From Streptomyces sulfonofaciens (GTDB lineage: Bacteria > Actinomycetota > Actinomycetes > Streptomycetales > Streptomycetaceae), in NCBI RefSeq assembly GCF_014656295.1, contig NZ_BNCD01000004.1, forward strand, positions 372,001-436,000: 64,000 nucleotides of DNA, written 5' to 3'. This document shows, piece after piece, positions 34,932 through 43,804 of the stretch (its first letter is position 1; each line of letters opens with the position of its first letter). Under the pieces are notes generated by a model. That model worked only from the letters and a program-made list of their open reading frames with translations. It had not been told where the DNA came from and did no database searches. The position numbers and the translations under genes were made by a program.

Positions 34932-35900
34932 ATGGCAGCAACACACCACCTCGGTGTTCTCGTCTTTGACGGCATGAAGATGCTCGATGTCTCCGGACCG
35001 GCCGAGGTCTTCGCGGAGGCGGACCGGCTCGGCGCCGACTACCGGCTGAGCATCGTCTCGGTGGACGGTGCGCCGGTGCGCTCCTCGATCGGCATGGTGG
35101 TCCCGGCCGACACCGACGCCGCCTCGGCACCGGCCTTCGACACGCTGCTCGTCTCGGGCGGCGACGCACTGCCGGAGTCGGCCATCGACCCGTCGCTGGC
35201 CGCCGCGGCCGCGGCACTGGCGGCGCGGGCGGGCCGCGTCGCGTCGATCTGCACAGGGGCGTTCATCCTGGGCGCCACCGGTCTGCTGGACGGCAGGCGC
35301 GCCACCACCCACTGGCGGCACACCGCGGCCCTCGCCCGCCGCCACCCGTCCACCCGGGTGGAACCCGACTCGATCTACGTCAGGGACGGCGGCATCTACA
35401 CCTCCGCGGGGGTCACGGCGGGCATCGACCTGGCGCTCGCCCTGCTGGAGGAGGACCACGGCCCGGACCTCACCAGGGACGTCGCCCGCTCCCTGGTGGT
35501 GTACATGCAGCGCTCCGGAGGCCAGTCGCAGTTCTCGGCCTCGCTCCGGGGCCCGGCGCCGCAGACGCCGGTGCTGCGGCTGGTCCTGGACGCCGTCCAG
35601 GCCGATCCCACCGCCGACCACAGCCTGGAGGCCCTGGCCGAGCGGGTCAGGGTCAGCCCGCGCCACCTCACCCGGATGTTCCGCGCCGAGCTCGGCACCA
35701 CCCCGGCGAAGTACGTGGAGCTGATCCGCTTCGACATGGCGAAGGCGCTGCTCGACTCGGGCCACAACGCCACCGAGGCCGCCGCCGGGTCCGGGTTCCC
35801 GAGCTACGAGAGCCTGCGCCGGGCCTTCGCACGCCACCTGGGCCTTTCCCCCACCCAATACCGGCACCGCTTCACCACGACCACCCGCACCGGCGCCTGA
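34932..35900 (+). CDS. GlxA-family regulator (DJ-1/PfpI + AraC)
   Basis: Transcription factor of 322 residues. The N-terminal DJ-1/PfpI domain (about 5-190) has the nucleophile-elbow segment ASICTGAFILGATGLLDG and THWRHTAALARR. The C-terminal AraC domain (about 225-318) has the helix-turn-helix LEALAERVRVSPRHLTRMFRAELGTTPAKYVE and the second AraC helix near SGFPSYESLRRAFARHLGLSPTQYRHRF. ATG 34932 follows GGAG by 7 bases. The next gene, an HD hydrolase 138 bases on, is a plausible target. Confidence 0.9.
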   Translation: MAATHHLGVLVFDGMKMLDVSGPAEVFAEADRLGADYRLSIVSVDGAPVRSSIGMVVPADTDAASAPAFDTLLVSGGDALPESAIDPSLAAAAAALAARAGRVASICTGAFILGATGLLDGRRATTHWRHTAALARRHPSTRVEPDSIYVRDGGIYTSAGVTAGIDLALALLEEDHGPDLTRDVARSLVVYMQRSGGQSQFSASLRGPAPQTPVLRLVLDAVQADPTADHSLEALAERVRVSPRHLTRMFRAELGTTPAKYVELIRFDMAKALLDSGHNATEAAAGSGFPSYESLRRAFARHLGLSPTQYRHRFTTTTRTGA

Positions 35901-36038
35901 CGCGCGTCTGCCGGCGGCCGTCGGGCCATGGCCGTTTTCGAGGGTTTGTTGGCCGTCCGGTAGCGGCTCGGGCCCTTTGACCTGCCGCATCCTAGGACCG
36001 AGAACGGCAGGCACGACGACCCCAGGAAGGCCCCAGCC

Positions 36039-36677
36039 ATGACCGAGAACATCGCCGGTGTCCCGATCCCGGACAGCGCTCTCGCCAGGGAGGCGACCGA
36101 CCTCATCCGCGAGACCACCACCGAGCTCATCTTCCACCACTCGCGCCGGGTCTACCTCTTCGGCAGCCTCCAGGCCCGCGCCCTCGGTCTGCGGCCCGAC
36201 CCGGAACTGCTGTACGTGGCGGCGCTCTTCCACGACACCGGGCTGGTGCCGCCGTACCGCGGCGACGACCAGCGGTTCGAACTCGACGGTGCCGACCAGG
36301 CCCGCGCGTTCCTGCTCGACCACGGGTTCCCGGCCGGTGGCGCGGACACGGTGTGGACGGCCATCGCCCTGCACACCACGCCCGAGGTCCCGTACAAGAT
36401 GGCCCCCGAGATCGCCGCCACCACGGCGGGCGTCGAGACCGACGTACTCGGACTGAACCTGGCCAACATCGCACGCAGCGAGATCGACGCGGTCACCGCC
36501 GCACACCCGCGCCCGGACTTCAAGCGGCAGATCCTGCGGGCCTTCGCCGACGGGTTCCGGCACCGCCCCGACACCACGTTCGGCACCGTCAACGCCGACG
36601 TCCTCGAACACTTCGTGCCGGGCTACCGGCACATCGACTTCGTCGACGTCATCGAGAACTCCGCCTGGCCCGAGTGA
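36039..36677 (+). CDS. HD-domain hydrolase, cyanamide-hydratase-like
   Basis: Probable metal-dependent hydrolase. The 212 residues contain the HD signature pattern (IFHHSRRVYLFG at about 29-40, VAALFHDTGL at about 62-71, AIALHTTPE near 109) in the arrangement seen in cyanamide hydratase-like proteins. ATG 36039 follows AGGAAGG by 8 bases. The substrate is unknown; the family includes cyanamide hydratases, and the GlxA-type neighbour has a domain related to isonitrile hydratase, so a small nitrile or cyanamide substrate is a guess. Confidence 0.78.
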   Translation: MTENIAGVPIPDSALAREATDLIRETTTELIFHHSRRVYLFGSLQARALGLRPDPELLYVAALFHDTGLVPPYRGDDQRFELDGADQARAFLLDHGFPAGGADTVWTAIALHTTPEVPYKMAPEIAATTAGVETDVLGLNLANIARSEIDAVTAAHPRPDFKRQILRAFADGFRHRPDTTFGTVNADVLEHFVPGYRHIDFVDVIENSAWPE

Positions 36678-36701
36678 CCCGTGCGGCCGGGCGGTGCCCG
36701 G

Positions 36702-37439
36702 CTACCGGCCGGGTGGGGCGCACGGCACGGCGGGAGCAGGGCGGGGGAGCGGGAGGGGGGTCAGCAGCATCCGGCCCACCAGGCCGACGGCCGTGTCGAG
36801 GCGCTGGGCGAACTCCTCGGCGAGCGCGGGCAGTGTGCGCAGTTCCCACAGGGCCCTGGCCGCCGACCAGGCGCCGTCCCTGGCCCGCTCCAGGCTCCAG
36901 CAGCCCAGCAGGTGGGTCAGCGGATCGGCGACCTGGAGCAGGTCGGGGCCCGGCATCACCTCCTCGCGGATCCGCTCCTCCAGGGCCACCAGCAGATCGC
37001 CCACCCGGTCGAACTCGTCCTCCAGGTCCTGCGGTTGGCAGCCGAGCGCCCGGCAGGCGTCCACGATCGCGAGCGGGAGGTCGTGCCCGATGTGGGCGTT
37101 GATGCCCGCGAGGGCGAACTGCAGCGGACGCACGCCCGGATGGTGGCGGGAGCGGAACAGCGGGCGCCAGCAGGCGGGCGGCCGGCGGTCGGCCGCCGCC
37201 GCGTCCACGGCCGACAGGTAGCGTCCGGCGAACCGCACGTCCAGGGCCACCGCCTCGGTCCGGTCGCCGAGCCGCCCGAGCGCCACACTCCGGTCCACCG
37301 CCTCGGTGACCGCCAGGTACACGTGGTTGAAGACGGCGACACCGTCGCCGTCCGGCAGGGCCTTCGCCAGTGCGCGCATCCGCGCGATCACTGAGCCGAT
37401 GCCGTGCGCGGGGACCGTGGACTTCTCCGTGTGCGCCAT
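36702..37439 (-). CDS. DUF5995 family protein
   Basis: Function unknown. From the ATG at 37439 the 245-residue protein is largely helical with the family sequences VAVFNHVYLAVTEAVDR, VRFAGRYLSAVDAAAADRRPPACWRPLF, and FALAGINAHIGHDLPLAIVDAC. The conserved His/Asp residues (NHVYLAVT; HIGHDLP) hint at a metal site, which is inference. A longer frame to 37736 crosses the promoter region of the divergent alginate-lyase gene and is rejected. It is convergent with the HD gene (24-base gap). Confidence 0.78.
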   Translation of the reverse strand: MAHTEKSTVPAHGIGSVIARMRALAKALPDGDGVAVFNHVYLAVTEAVDRSVALGRLGDRTEAVALDVRFAGRYLSAVDAAAADRRPPACWRPLFRSRHHPGVRPLQFALAGINAHIGHDLPLAIVDACRALGCQPQDLEDEFDRVGDLLVALEERIREEVMPGPDLLQVADPLTHLLGCWSLERARDGAWSAARALWELRTLPALAEEFAQRLDTAVGLVGRMLLTPLPLPRPAPAVPCAPPGR

Positions 37440-37666
37440 GCACGCAGCGTCCCAGCAGCCGGCGGGTCCCGCGCCCGGCCGGGCCGTGACTTCCCCGGAA
37501 CGAGCGAACGGGCCGCCCGGCGGCGGCGGGTGGGCCCCGTCGGGACCCAGTGCGCGCCAACAGCCCACCTGTTGAGTGCTCGGACTCATGCATGAATCGG
37601 TGCGCGGGGCATTGTCACGCGGAACAGCCACGTCTACGCTCGCACGGTCCCGCTCATGAATGATGT

Positions 37667-37678
37667 TCACGTACGTGA
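37667..37678. promoter_or_regulatory. Perfect palindrome TCACGTACGTGA
   Basis: Twelve-base perfect palindrome, 79 bases before the secreted lyase gene. It overlaps the proposed -35 box, so a repressor bound here would block that promoter. Confidence 0.5.
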
Positions 37679-37704
37679 CCCTCTTGATGGGTGGACGGTA
37701 CTCA
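37675..37704 (+). promoter_or_regulatory. Possible promoter of the alginate-lyase-family gene
   Basis: GTGACC (37675-37680), 18 bases, TACTCA (37699-37704). The fit is moderate. Confidence 0.4.
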
Positions 37705-37756
37705 AGCTGTCGGTACCCGGTGACCAGCACCGTCATCAGTCCCGAAGGAGCGCACG

Positions 37757-39058
37757 ATGAGCAGAAGACACCGCCTGCGGCTGGGTTCGGTGGTGGCGGC
37801 CACGGCCGCCCTCGCCGCCCTGCTCGTGCCGACGGCCTCGGCCGCCGCCCACGGCCACCCGGCCGGGCACCGCGGGGCCGCTGCGCCCGTGCCGCGGACG
37901 GCCGTGCTGGACGGCAAGCGCCTGCAGGCCGCCAGGGCCCGCCTGCACCATGGCGACCCAGGTCTGCAGAAGGCCCTGAAGGACCTCACGGCGCGGGCCG
38001 ACGGCTGGCTCGACCAGGGCCCGTGGACCGTCGTCGACAAACCGGAGCCCGCCCCGGGCGGCGATCCGCACGACTACCTGAGCCAGGCCCCGTACTGGTG
38101 GCCCTCCCAGCCCAGGACGGACGACAACCCGCGCGGCTGCCCGTACGTCCAGCGCGACGGCGAGCGCAACCCCGAGGTCGACACCGGCACCGACCGTCCG
38201 GACGTCGGCAAGGTCTTCGACTCCTCTTACACCCTGAGCCTCGCCTGGTACTACACGGGCAAGAAGGAGTACGCGGAGCACGCCGCGGACATCCTGCGCA
38301 CCTGGTTCCTCGACCCGGACACCCGGATGAACCCCGACCTCGACCACGCGCAGTTCATCCCGTGCAAGTACGACGGCCGGGCCATCGGCATCATCGACTT
38401 CTCGCAGTCGTACACGAGCGTGGTGGACGCCGCCGCACTGCTCGGCACCGGAGCGCCGGGATGGGGCAGGGGCGAGCGGACCGCCATGGCGGACTGGAAC
38501 AGGGACTTCCTCGACTGGCTGGTGAACAGCGACTTCGGCAAGGAGGAGGGCGCGGCCGAGAACAACCACGGCACGTTCTACGACATGCAGGTGGCCGCGC
38601 TGGCGTACGCCACCGGTGATCAGGACCTGGCCCGCAGCACCGTGCTCAAGGCGCGCGAGAAGCGGATCGACGCGCAGATCGCGGCCGACGGCAGCCAGCC
38701 GCAGGAGCTCGCGCGGACCCGTAGCTGGCACTACTCCACCTTCGACCTGGTGGCCTACACCCGGCTCGCCGAGATCGGGCGGCACGTCGGGGTGGATCTG
38801 TGGGGGTACGCGGGCCCGGACGGGCAGGGCCTGTTCAAGGCGGTCGACTTCCTGCTGCCCGCGGCCACCGGCGCCGCGCCGTGGCAGTACCCGGAGCTGG
38901 AGTTCCACCGGTACGCGGCCAGCGACATCGTGCACGCGGCAGCCGACGCGGGCGACAGGGCGGCCAGGGCCGCGGTGCCCGACCTGCAGGCTCCGCCCGG
39001 CGGTGACCTGTGGGCGCTGCGCCCCGCGGCGGAGCAGTTGGACTCGATCGCGGGCTGA
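37757..39058 (+). CDS. Secreted alginate-lyase-family protein
   Basis: Extracellular polysaccharide lyase-like protein, 433 residues, with a Sec-type signal peptide (RRHRLRLGSVVAATAALAAL.., cleavage near ASA-A at about residue 30). The mature part is an alpha/alpha-barrel type alginate_lyase domain: YWWPSQP, the central NNHGTFYDMQVAALAY with the conserved Asn-Asn-His, and RTRSWHYSTFDLVAYTRLAEIG. GAAGGAG precedes ATG 37757. The true substrate (alginate, other uronan or another glycan) is not determined. Confidence 0.85.
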   Translation: MSRRHRLRLGSVVAATAALAALLVPTASAAAHGHPAGHRGAAAPVPRTAVLDGKRLQAARARLHHGDPGLQKALKDLTARADGWLDQGPWTVVDKPEPAPGGDPHDYLSQAPYWWPSQPRTDDNPRGCPYVQRDGERNPEVDTGTDRPDVGKVFDSSYTLSLAWYYTGKKEYAEHAADILRTWFLDPDTRMNPDLDHAQFIPCKYDGRAIGIIDFSQSYTSVVDAAALLGTGAPGWGRGERTAMADWNRDFLDWLVNSDFGKEEGAAENNHGTFYDMQVAALAYATGDQDLARSTVLKAREKRIDAQIAADGSQPQELARTRSWHYSTFDLVAYTRLAEIGRHVGVDLWGYAGPDGQGLFKAVDFLLPAATGAAPWQYPELEFHRYAASDIVHAAADAGDRAARAAVPDLQAPPGGDLWALRPAAEQLDSIAG

Positions 39059-39276
39059 GTCCCTTCCGGCGGTCCGCCGCGCCGGCGACCGGCCCCGGGG
39101 CCGGGGCGCTCACCCCGGGACCGGGGCCGGGACCGGTGGCCGTGCGCCGCGGCCGGCCCCGCCCCGGTAACCGCGCGGTACCTGGACGGGGCGCCGGGAA
39201 GGTCCGGTGGCAGCGGCCGACGGATCGGAAAGGCCGGTGGACGGTGTTCGGAGTGGCGAAGGGAGGCGGCAGCGGT

Positions 39277-40494
39277 TCAGGACCGGGGCCCGGTGGTCAC
39301 CGGCTCACGGGCCGGGGCCTCGGCCGGGGGCGCCTCACGAGGCCGCAGCACGCTCGCGCCCAGGGCGAGGCCGCAGGCCAGCACCGTCACCAGGCCGAAG
39401 GAGACCACCAGGCTGGTCGCCTGTGCGATGCTGCCGACCGCGGAGGGGGCGACCAGGCCCGAGGTGTACATGATGGTGGCGACGCCCGCGATGGCCTGGC
39501 TCGGCCGGGCACCGCTGCGGCCCGCGGCGGCGAACGCCAGCGGGACGACGACCGCGATCCCGAGCCCCATCAGGGCGAACCCGGACATGGCGACCGCCGG
39601 GTGCGGCGCGATGACCACCAGGAAGCCGCCGAACGCGGCGAGCACCCCGCCGCCCCGCACGGTGCGCACCGCCCCGAACCGGTTCACCGCCGCATCGCCC
39701 GCGATCCGCGCCACCGCCATGGTGAGCGTGAAACCGGTGGTCGAGGCCGCGGCCAGCCCCGCGGAGGTGCCCAGCACGTCGCGCAGGTAGATCGCGGACC
39801 AGTCCAGGCCCGCGCCCTCCGCGAACACCGCGCAGAAGCCGACCGCGCCGATCACCAGCGCGGAACGGGGCGGCAGCGCGAACCGCGGAGGTGCCTCCTC
39901 GGCCTGTGCCGGGTGCAGGTCGAGCACCCAGTGGCAGGCGATCACACCGGTCACGGTGAGCACGGCGCCGGCCAGCGCATGGTGCAGCCGGGCGTCGGCG
40001 CCCAGGTGCGCCGCGAGCGTGCCGCCCGCGGAGCCGAGCAGGGTGCCCACGCTCCACATGCCGTGCAGCCCCGACATGATCGACCGGCCGAGGCGCCTTT
40101 CCACCTCGACGCCCTGCGCGTTCATTGCCACGTCCGACATGCCCCCCGCCACACCGCTCACGAACAGCGCGGCGCACAGCGTGACCAGGTTCGGGGCGAG
40201 CGAGGGAAGCACCAGCACCATGGTGCACAGCGCCAGCAGCCCGCGCAGCGCGGTACGGGTGCCGAACCGGTGGATCACCGAGCTGGCCAGCGGCATGGCC
40301 AGCGACGCACCGATCGCGGGAAAGGCGAGCGCGAGTCCTAACTGCCCCGCACTCACGGAGGCGTGTTCCTGTATCCATGGCACCCGGGTCGCGAAGGATC
40401 CGGTCACCGCACCGTGCGCGCAGAACACCACCGCGGTGGCGTACCGCGCGCGCTGCACCTGCTGGTTCCGGCCTGCTCTGCCATCTTTGCTCAT
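39277..40494 (-). CDS. MFS transporter, 12-helix
   Basis: Major facilitator of 405 residues from the ATG at 40494 (GAGG close upstream). It has 12 predicted membrane helices with the characteristic loops HRFGTRTALRGLLAL and a later NRFGAVRTVRGGGVL. It resembles the FucP/YbjJ-like group often annotated as sugar or drug transporters; the substrate cannot be inferred. Downstream it converges on the lyase gene. Upstream at 40573-40584 lies an A+T-rich inverted repeat in otherwise G+C-rich DNA. Confidence 0.85.
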   Translation of the reverse strand: MSKDGRAGRNQQVQRARYATAVVFCAHGAVTGSFATRVPWIQEHASVSAGQLGLALAFPAIGASLAMPLASSVIHRFGTRTALRGLLALCTMVLVLPSLAPNLVTLCAALFVSGVAGGMSDVAMNAQGVEVERRLGRSIMSGLHGMWSVGTLLGSAGGTLAAHLGADARLHHALAGAVLTVTGVIACHWVLDLHPAQAEEAPPRFALPPRSALVIGAVGFCAVFAEGAGLDWSAIYLRDVLGTSAGLAAASTTGFTLTMAVARIAGDAAVNRFGAVRTVRGGGVLAAFGGFLVVIAPHPAVAMSGFALMGLGIAVVVPLAFAAAGRSGARPSQAIAGVATIMYTSGLVAPSAVGSIAQATSLVVSFGLVTVLACGLALGASVLRPREAPPAEAPAREPVTTGPRS

Positions 40495-40572
40495 GTCCTC
40501 GCCCTTTCCCGCGGCCCGTTGAGTGGCCCGGCGGTACCCGGCGGCGGTCGGTCCGCCACCAACGACGGCCCG

Positions 40573-40584
40573 GGTAAAATTACC
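40573..40584. promoter_or_regulatory. Inverted repeat GGTAA-AA-TTACC upstream of the MFS gene
   Basis: Five-base arms around AA, about 80 bases before the transporter start, an A+T island in roughly 75% G+C DNA. Candidate repressor operator. Confidence 0.45.
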
Positions 40585-41160
40585 AACGGTGTCCGGCGCC
40601 CCGGTGGCCGGACCCCGGCTCGCGGTCTCCTCGCAGGTCCGCCCGGACGGGCGGACATTCGTCATCTGTCGGGCGGGGTTCCGGCGCTTTGACGCGCCCT
40701 CGTCACGGTCGGCGTCCCCGCCGTCGTCACGGGCCCCCGCCGGCGCACGGCTGCCCGACCGTCCGCCCTCGCGCTCCACCACCGGCTCGCCGCGGGAGCG
40801 CCCGGACCGCACCTCGTCTGCCCCGGGGATCGAGGCGTACACCCTATGGCGGACTCCGGACTGCGCATCGCCGCGCCGAGCCGCTTCGCCGAGCCGCCGC
40901 GCCGACCGCTCGGCGACGCGCGGTGCTCCCGCGCCGTGCACGACGGCCTGCACGCCGTCCGGAGGCCCGTCCCGACCGGTGCGCTTGCGCAGGTCCACCC
41001 GTACGGCCGCGCCCGACCGTGCCGGCGCCGCACCCGCCCCGCCCGGCTGCCGCAGTCGCTCCGGGGAGGATCCGGACGGTCCTCCGGCTGTGAGTCAGGC
41101 CACAGCGGCCCCACCCACCCTCCGCTGCCCGGCGTGGCACACTGTGTTCCGTACCAGAAG
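40585..41160. other. Intergenic MFS-rib operon
   Basis: Divergent 575-base gap. The open frames on both strands are arginine/proline-rich and have no ribosome-binding sites or family resemblance. The rib promoter must lie near its right end. Confidence 0.45.
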
Positions 41161-41290
41161 CAGCGCACTCCGGGGTCGGTGAAAGTCCGAACCGGCGGTT
41201 ACAGTCCGCGACCCGGCCGCATCCAGTGGCCGGTTGACCAGGTGGAATTCCTGGACCGACGGTGAAAGTCCGGATGGGAGGCAGTGCGCG
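41161..41290 (+). promoter_or_regulatory. FMN riboswitch (RFN element)
   Basis: Clear RFN consensus: closing stem GCGCACT (41163-41169) with AGTGCGC (41283-41289), the conserved blocks GGTCGGTGAAAGTCCGAACC (41174-41193) and GACGGTGAAAGTCCGGATGG (41258-41277). FMN binding should shut off ribD-ribE-ribM-ribBA. The following 142 bases to ribD form the expression platform. Confidence 0.97.
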
Positions 41291-41432
41291 GCGGGCGGGC
41301 GTTCGTGCGCGCCGTCGGCGGTCCGTGTCCACGCGGACCCCTGTCCGGCGCCGTTCCCGAAGGCCCCACCCGTAGTTTCTGTCGTTCGTCGACAGGCCCC
41401 GGAGTCCGTGCCCGAAGAGGCAGGAGGACCCG

Positions 41433-42524
41433 GTGGCCACCGCAGCCGAAACAGCCGCCATGCGGCGCGCGATCGAGCTCGCCGCGCGCGGACTCGGCTC
41501 CACCAGCCCCAACCCCGTGGTCGGCTGTGTCGTGCTCGACGCCGCCGGCCGCACCGTGGGCGAGGGTTTCCACCAGCGCGCGGGCGGCCCGCACGCCGAG
41601 GTGCACGCGCTGCGCGCGGCCGGCGATGCGGCCCGCGGCGGCGCCGCCGTCGTCACCCTCGAACCCTGCAACCACACCGGCCGCACCGGGCCCTGTGCGC
41701 AGGCACTCCTCGACGCGGGCGTCGCCCGCGTCGTCTACGCGGTCGCCGACCCCACCCCCACCGCCACCGGCGGTGCGAGGACGCTGCGCGCCGCCGGTGT
41801 CGACGTCGAGTCCGGTCTGCTCGCGGCCTCGGCCGAGGCGGGCAACACCGCCTGGCTGACCTCGGTCCGCCGCGGCCGCCCGCACGTCACCCTCAAGTAC
41901 GCGGCCACCCTCGACGGGCGGATCGCCGCCGCGGACGGCACCAGCCGGTGGATCACCTCCGCCGAGGCGCGCGCCGACGTGCACCGGCTGCGCGCCGAGA
42001 GCGACGCCGTCGTGGTCGGCGCCGGCACGGCGCGCGCCGACGACCCGCACCTCGCCGCCCGGGGCGCGGGGGCCGCGGTGCAGCCGCTGCGCGTGGTCCT
42101 CGACTCCGCCGCCCGCGCGGTCAAGCCCGGTGCCCGCGTTTTGGACGACGCCGGGCCCACCCTGATCGCCGTCGCCGAGGATGCGGACGCCGCCCATCTG
42201 ACCCGTCTCGCCGACGTGCTCCGCCTGCCGCGCACCGCGGCCGGACTCGACGTACCGGCCCTGCTGGGCGCCCTGCACGGCCGGGGCGTGCGCTCCGTGC
42301 TCCTCGAAGGCGGTCCGACGCTCGCGGGCTCCTTCGTGGCGGCCGGCGCCGTCGACCGCGTCATCGGCTACATCGCCCCCGTCCTGCTCGGCGCCGGGCC
42401 CGCCGCGCTGGGGGAGGCAGGAATCACCACCCTCACCGAAGCGTTGCGGCTCGACGTGAGCGAGATCGTCCGCCTCGGACCCGATCTGCGGATCACCGCC
42501 GCTCCGCCAGCGAAGGAGACCTGA
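41433..42524 (+). CDS. ribD: Bifunctional riboflavin deaminase-reductase
   Basis: Deaminates and then reduces the pyrimidine intermediate of riboflavin synthesis. The 363 residues have an N-terminal zinc deaminase (HAEVHALRAAG, then PCNHTGRTGPC) and a C-terminal reductase (KYAATLDGRIAA, SRWITS, LLEGGPTLAGSF). GTG 41433 is 5 bases after GGAGG. First gene under the FMN riboswitch. Its stop abuts ribE. Confidence 0.97.
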   Translation: MATAAETAAMRRAIELAARGLGSTSPNPVVGCVVLDAAGRTVGEGFHQRAGGPHAEVHALRAAGDAARGGAAVVTLEPCNHTGRTGPCAQALLDAGVARVVYAVADPTPTATGGARTLRAAGVDVESGLLAASAEAGNTAWLTSVRRGRPHVTLKYAATLDGRIAAADGTSRWITSAEARADVHRLRAESDAVVVGAGTARADDPHLAARGAGAAVQPLRVVLDSAARAVKPGARVLDDAGPTLIAVAEDADAAHLTRLADVLRLPRTAAGLDVPALLGALHGRGVRSVLLEGGPTLAGSFVAAGAVDRVIGYIAPVLLGAGPAALGEAGITTLTEALRLDVSEIVRLGPDLRITAAPPAKET

Positions 42525-43154
42525 GTGTTCACCGGAATCGTGGAAGAGCTGGGCGAGATCACCGGCGTCGAGGAGCTCGGCGACGCGTCCCGCTTCCGGC
42601 TGCGCGGACCCGTCGTCACCGAGGGCGCGCGACACGGCGACTCCATCGCCGTCAACGGTGTCTGCCTGACGGTCGTGGACCTGGTGGGCGACGAGTTCAC
42701 GGCGGACGTCATGGCGGAGACGCTGAACCGGTCCAGCCTCGGCGGGCTCGTCGTCGGTTCCCGGGTCAACCTGGAGCGGCCCACCGCGGTCGGCGCCCGG
42801 CTCGGCGGGCACATCGTGCAGGGCCACGTCGACGCCGTGGGCACCCTCCTGGAGCGCAAGCACTCCGACAACTGGGAGATCGTCAGGATCGGGCTGCCCG
42901 CCGGGCTCTCCCGCTACGTCGTCGAGAAGGGCTCCATCACGGTCGACGGCGTCAGCCTCACGGTCGTCGACGCCGGACCCGACTACTTCACCATCAGCCT
43001 CATCCCCACCACGCTCGCGCTGACCACCCTCGGCATCAAGGAACCGGGCGATCCGGTGAACCTGGAGGTGGACGTCATCGCCAAGTACGTCGAGCGGCTG
43101 CTCGCGGCCGAGCGCTCCGAGGCGGCCGACCGGCCCGCGGAGGAGGCGCGGTGA
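42525..43154 (+). CDS. ribE: Riboflavin synthase alpha chain
   Basis: Converts two lumazines to riboflavin plus the pyrimidine precursor. The 209 residues contain two lumazine-binding repeats, the first opening [12 protein letters not shown] and the second [11 protein letters not shown], with VNGVCLTV and VDGVSLTV in matching positions. GTG 42525 immediately follows the ribD stop, with AAGGAG inside the end of ribD. The last residues overlap ribM by GTGA. Confidence 0.97.
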   Translation: MFTGIVEELGEITGVEELGDASRFRLRGPVVTEGARHGDSIAVNGVCLTVVDLVGDEFTADVMAETLNRSSLGGLVVGSRVNLERPTAVGARLGGHIVQGHVDAVGTLLERKHSDNWEIVRIGLPAGLSRYVVEKGSITVDGVSLTVVDAGPDYFTISLIPTTLALTTLGIKEPGDPVNLEVDVIAKYVERLLAAERSEAADRPAEEAR

Positions 43155-43804
43155 GCGGCTTCGACTGGCTCAACTCACAGGCGTTCACGGCCTTCGGACA
43201 GCACATCATCTGGTCCGACCTGGCCGGGAACACCATCGGTCTCGTCGGGCTCGCCCTGGGCTGGCTGAGATCCGTGTGGACCTGGCCCGCCCAGTTGCTC
43301 TCGGCCGTCATCCTCGTCGCGGCCAACGTCTCCGTGCAGCAGTCGGGCAGCGTGGGCAAGCAGCTCGTGATCATCGTCACGGCCCTGTGGGGCTGGCAGC
43401 AGTGGACCCGGGGGCGGCGGCGGTCCGAGGACGGCGACCTCGCCATCCGGTTCGCCTCCCGGCGCGAGCGGGGCGTGCTGGTGGCCGCCGCCGCCGTGGG
43501 CACCCTCGTGGTCGGCGGGCTCTTCACCGCCTACCCGTCGCTGTCCTGGAACCCCTGGCCGGACGCCTACGTGTTCGTCGGCACGCTCGTCGCGATGGTG
43601 GCGCAGGCCCGCCGCCTCGTCGAGTTCTGGTTCGCCTGGCTCCTGGTCGACGTGGTCGGCGTCCCCCTCAACTTCTCCAGCGGCCTCGCCTTCTCCGGCC
43701 TGATCTACCTCGTCTACGGCGCCCTTGTCCTGTGGGGCATGCGCGCCTGGTGGCTGCGCTCGCGGCAGACGGCGCGGCCCCCTCTGGAAGGAGCCCCGGC
43801 ATGA
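43151..43804 (+). CDS. ribM: PnuC-family transporter, probably riboflavin uptake (RibM)
   Basis: Membrane protein of 217 residues with about six or seven hydrophobic helices and the PnuC core ([45 protein letters not shown]). PnuC proteins usually carry nicotinamide riboside, but the S. davawensis homologue in the same operon position was shown to transport riboflavin and roseoflavin. Position under the FMN riboswitch, between ribE and ribBA, argues for the same role. GTG 43151 after AGGAGG. Confidence 0.88.
   Translation: MSGFDWLNSQAFTAFGQHIIWSDLAGNTIGLVGLALGWLRSVWTWPAQLLSAVILVAANVSVQQSGSVGKQLVIIVTALWGWQQWTRGRRRSEDGDLAIRFASRRERGVLVAAAAVGTLVVGGLFTAYPSLSWNPWPDAYVFVGTLVAMVAQARRLVEFWFAWLLVDVVGVPLNFSSGLAFSGLIYLVYGALVLWGMRAWWLRSRQTARPPLEGAPA

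Noticed and set aside
36702..37736. Longer DUF5995 protein starting at 37736
   Set aside because: The extra 99 codons run through the divergent promoter and palindrome and are not family sequence.
41234..43150. Single plus-strand frame spanning ribD and ribE into ribM
   Set aside because: Only its last 217 codons (ribM) are real; the rest is arginine-rich shadow of ribD and ribE.
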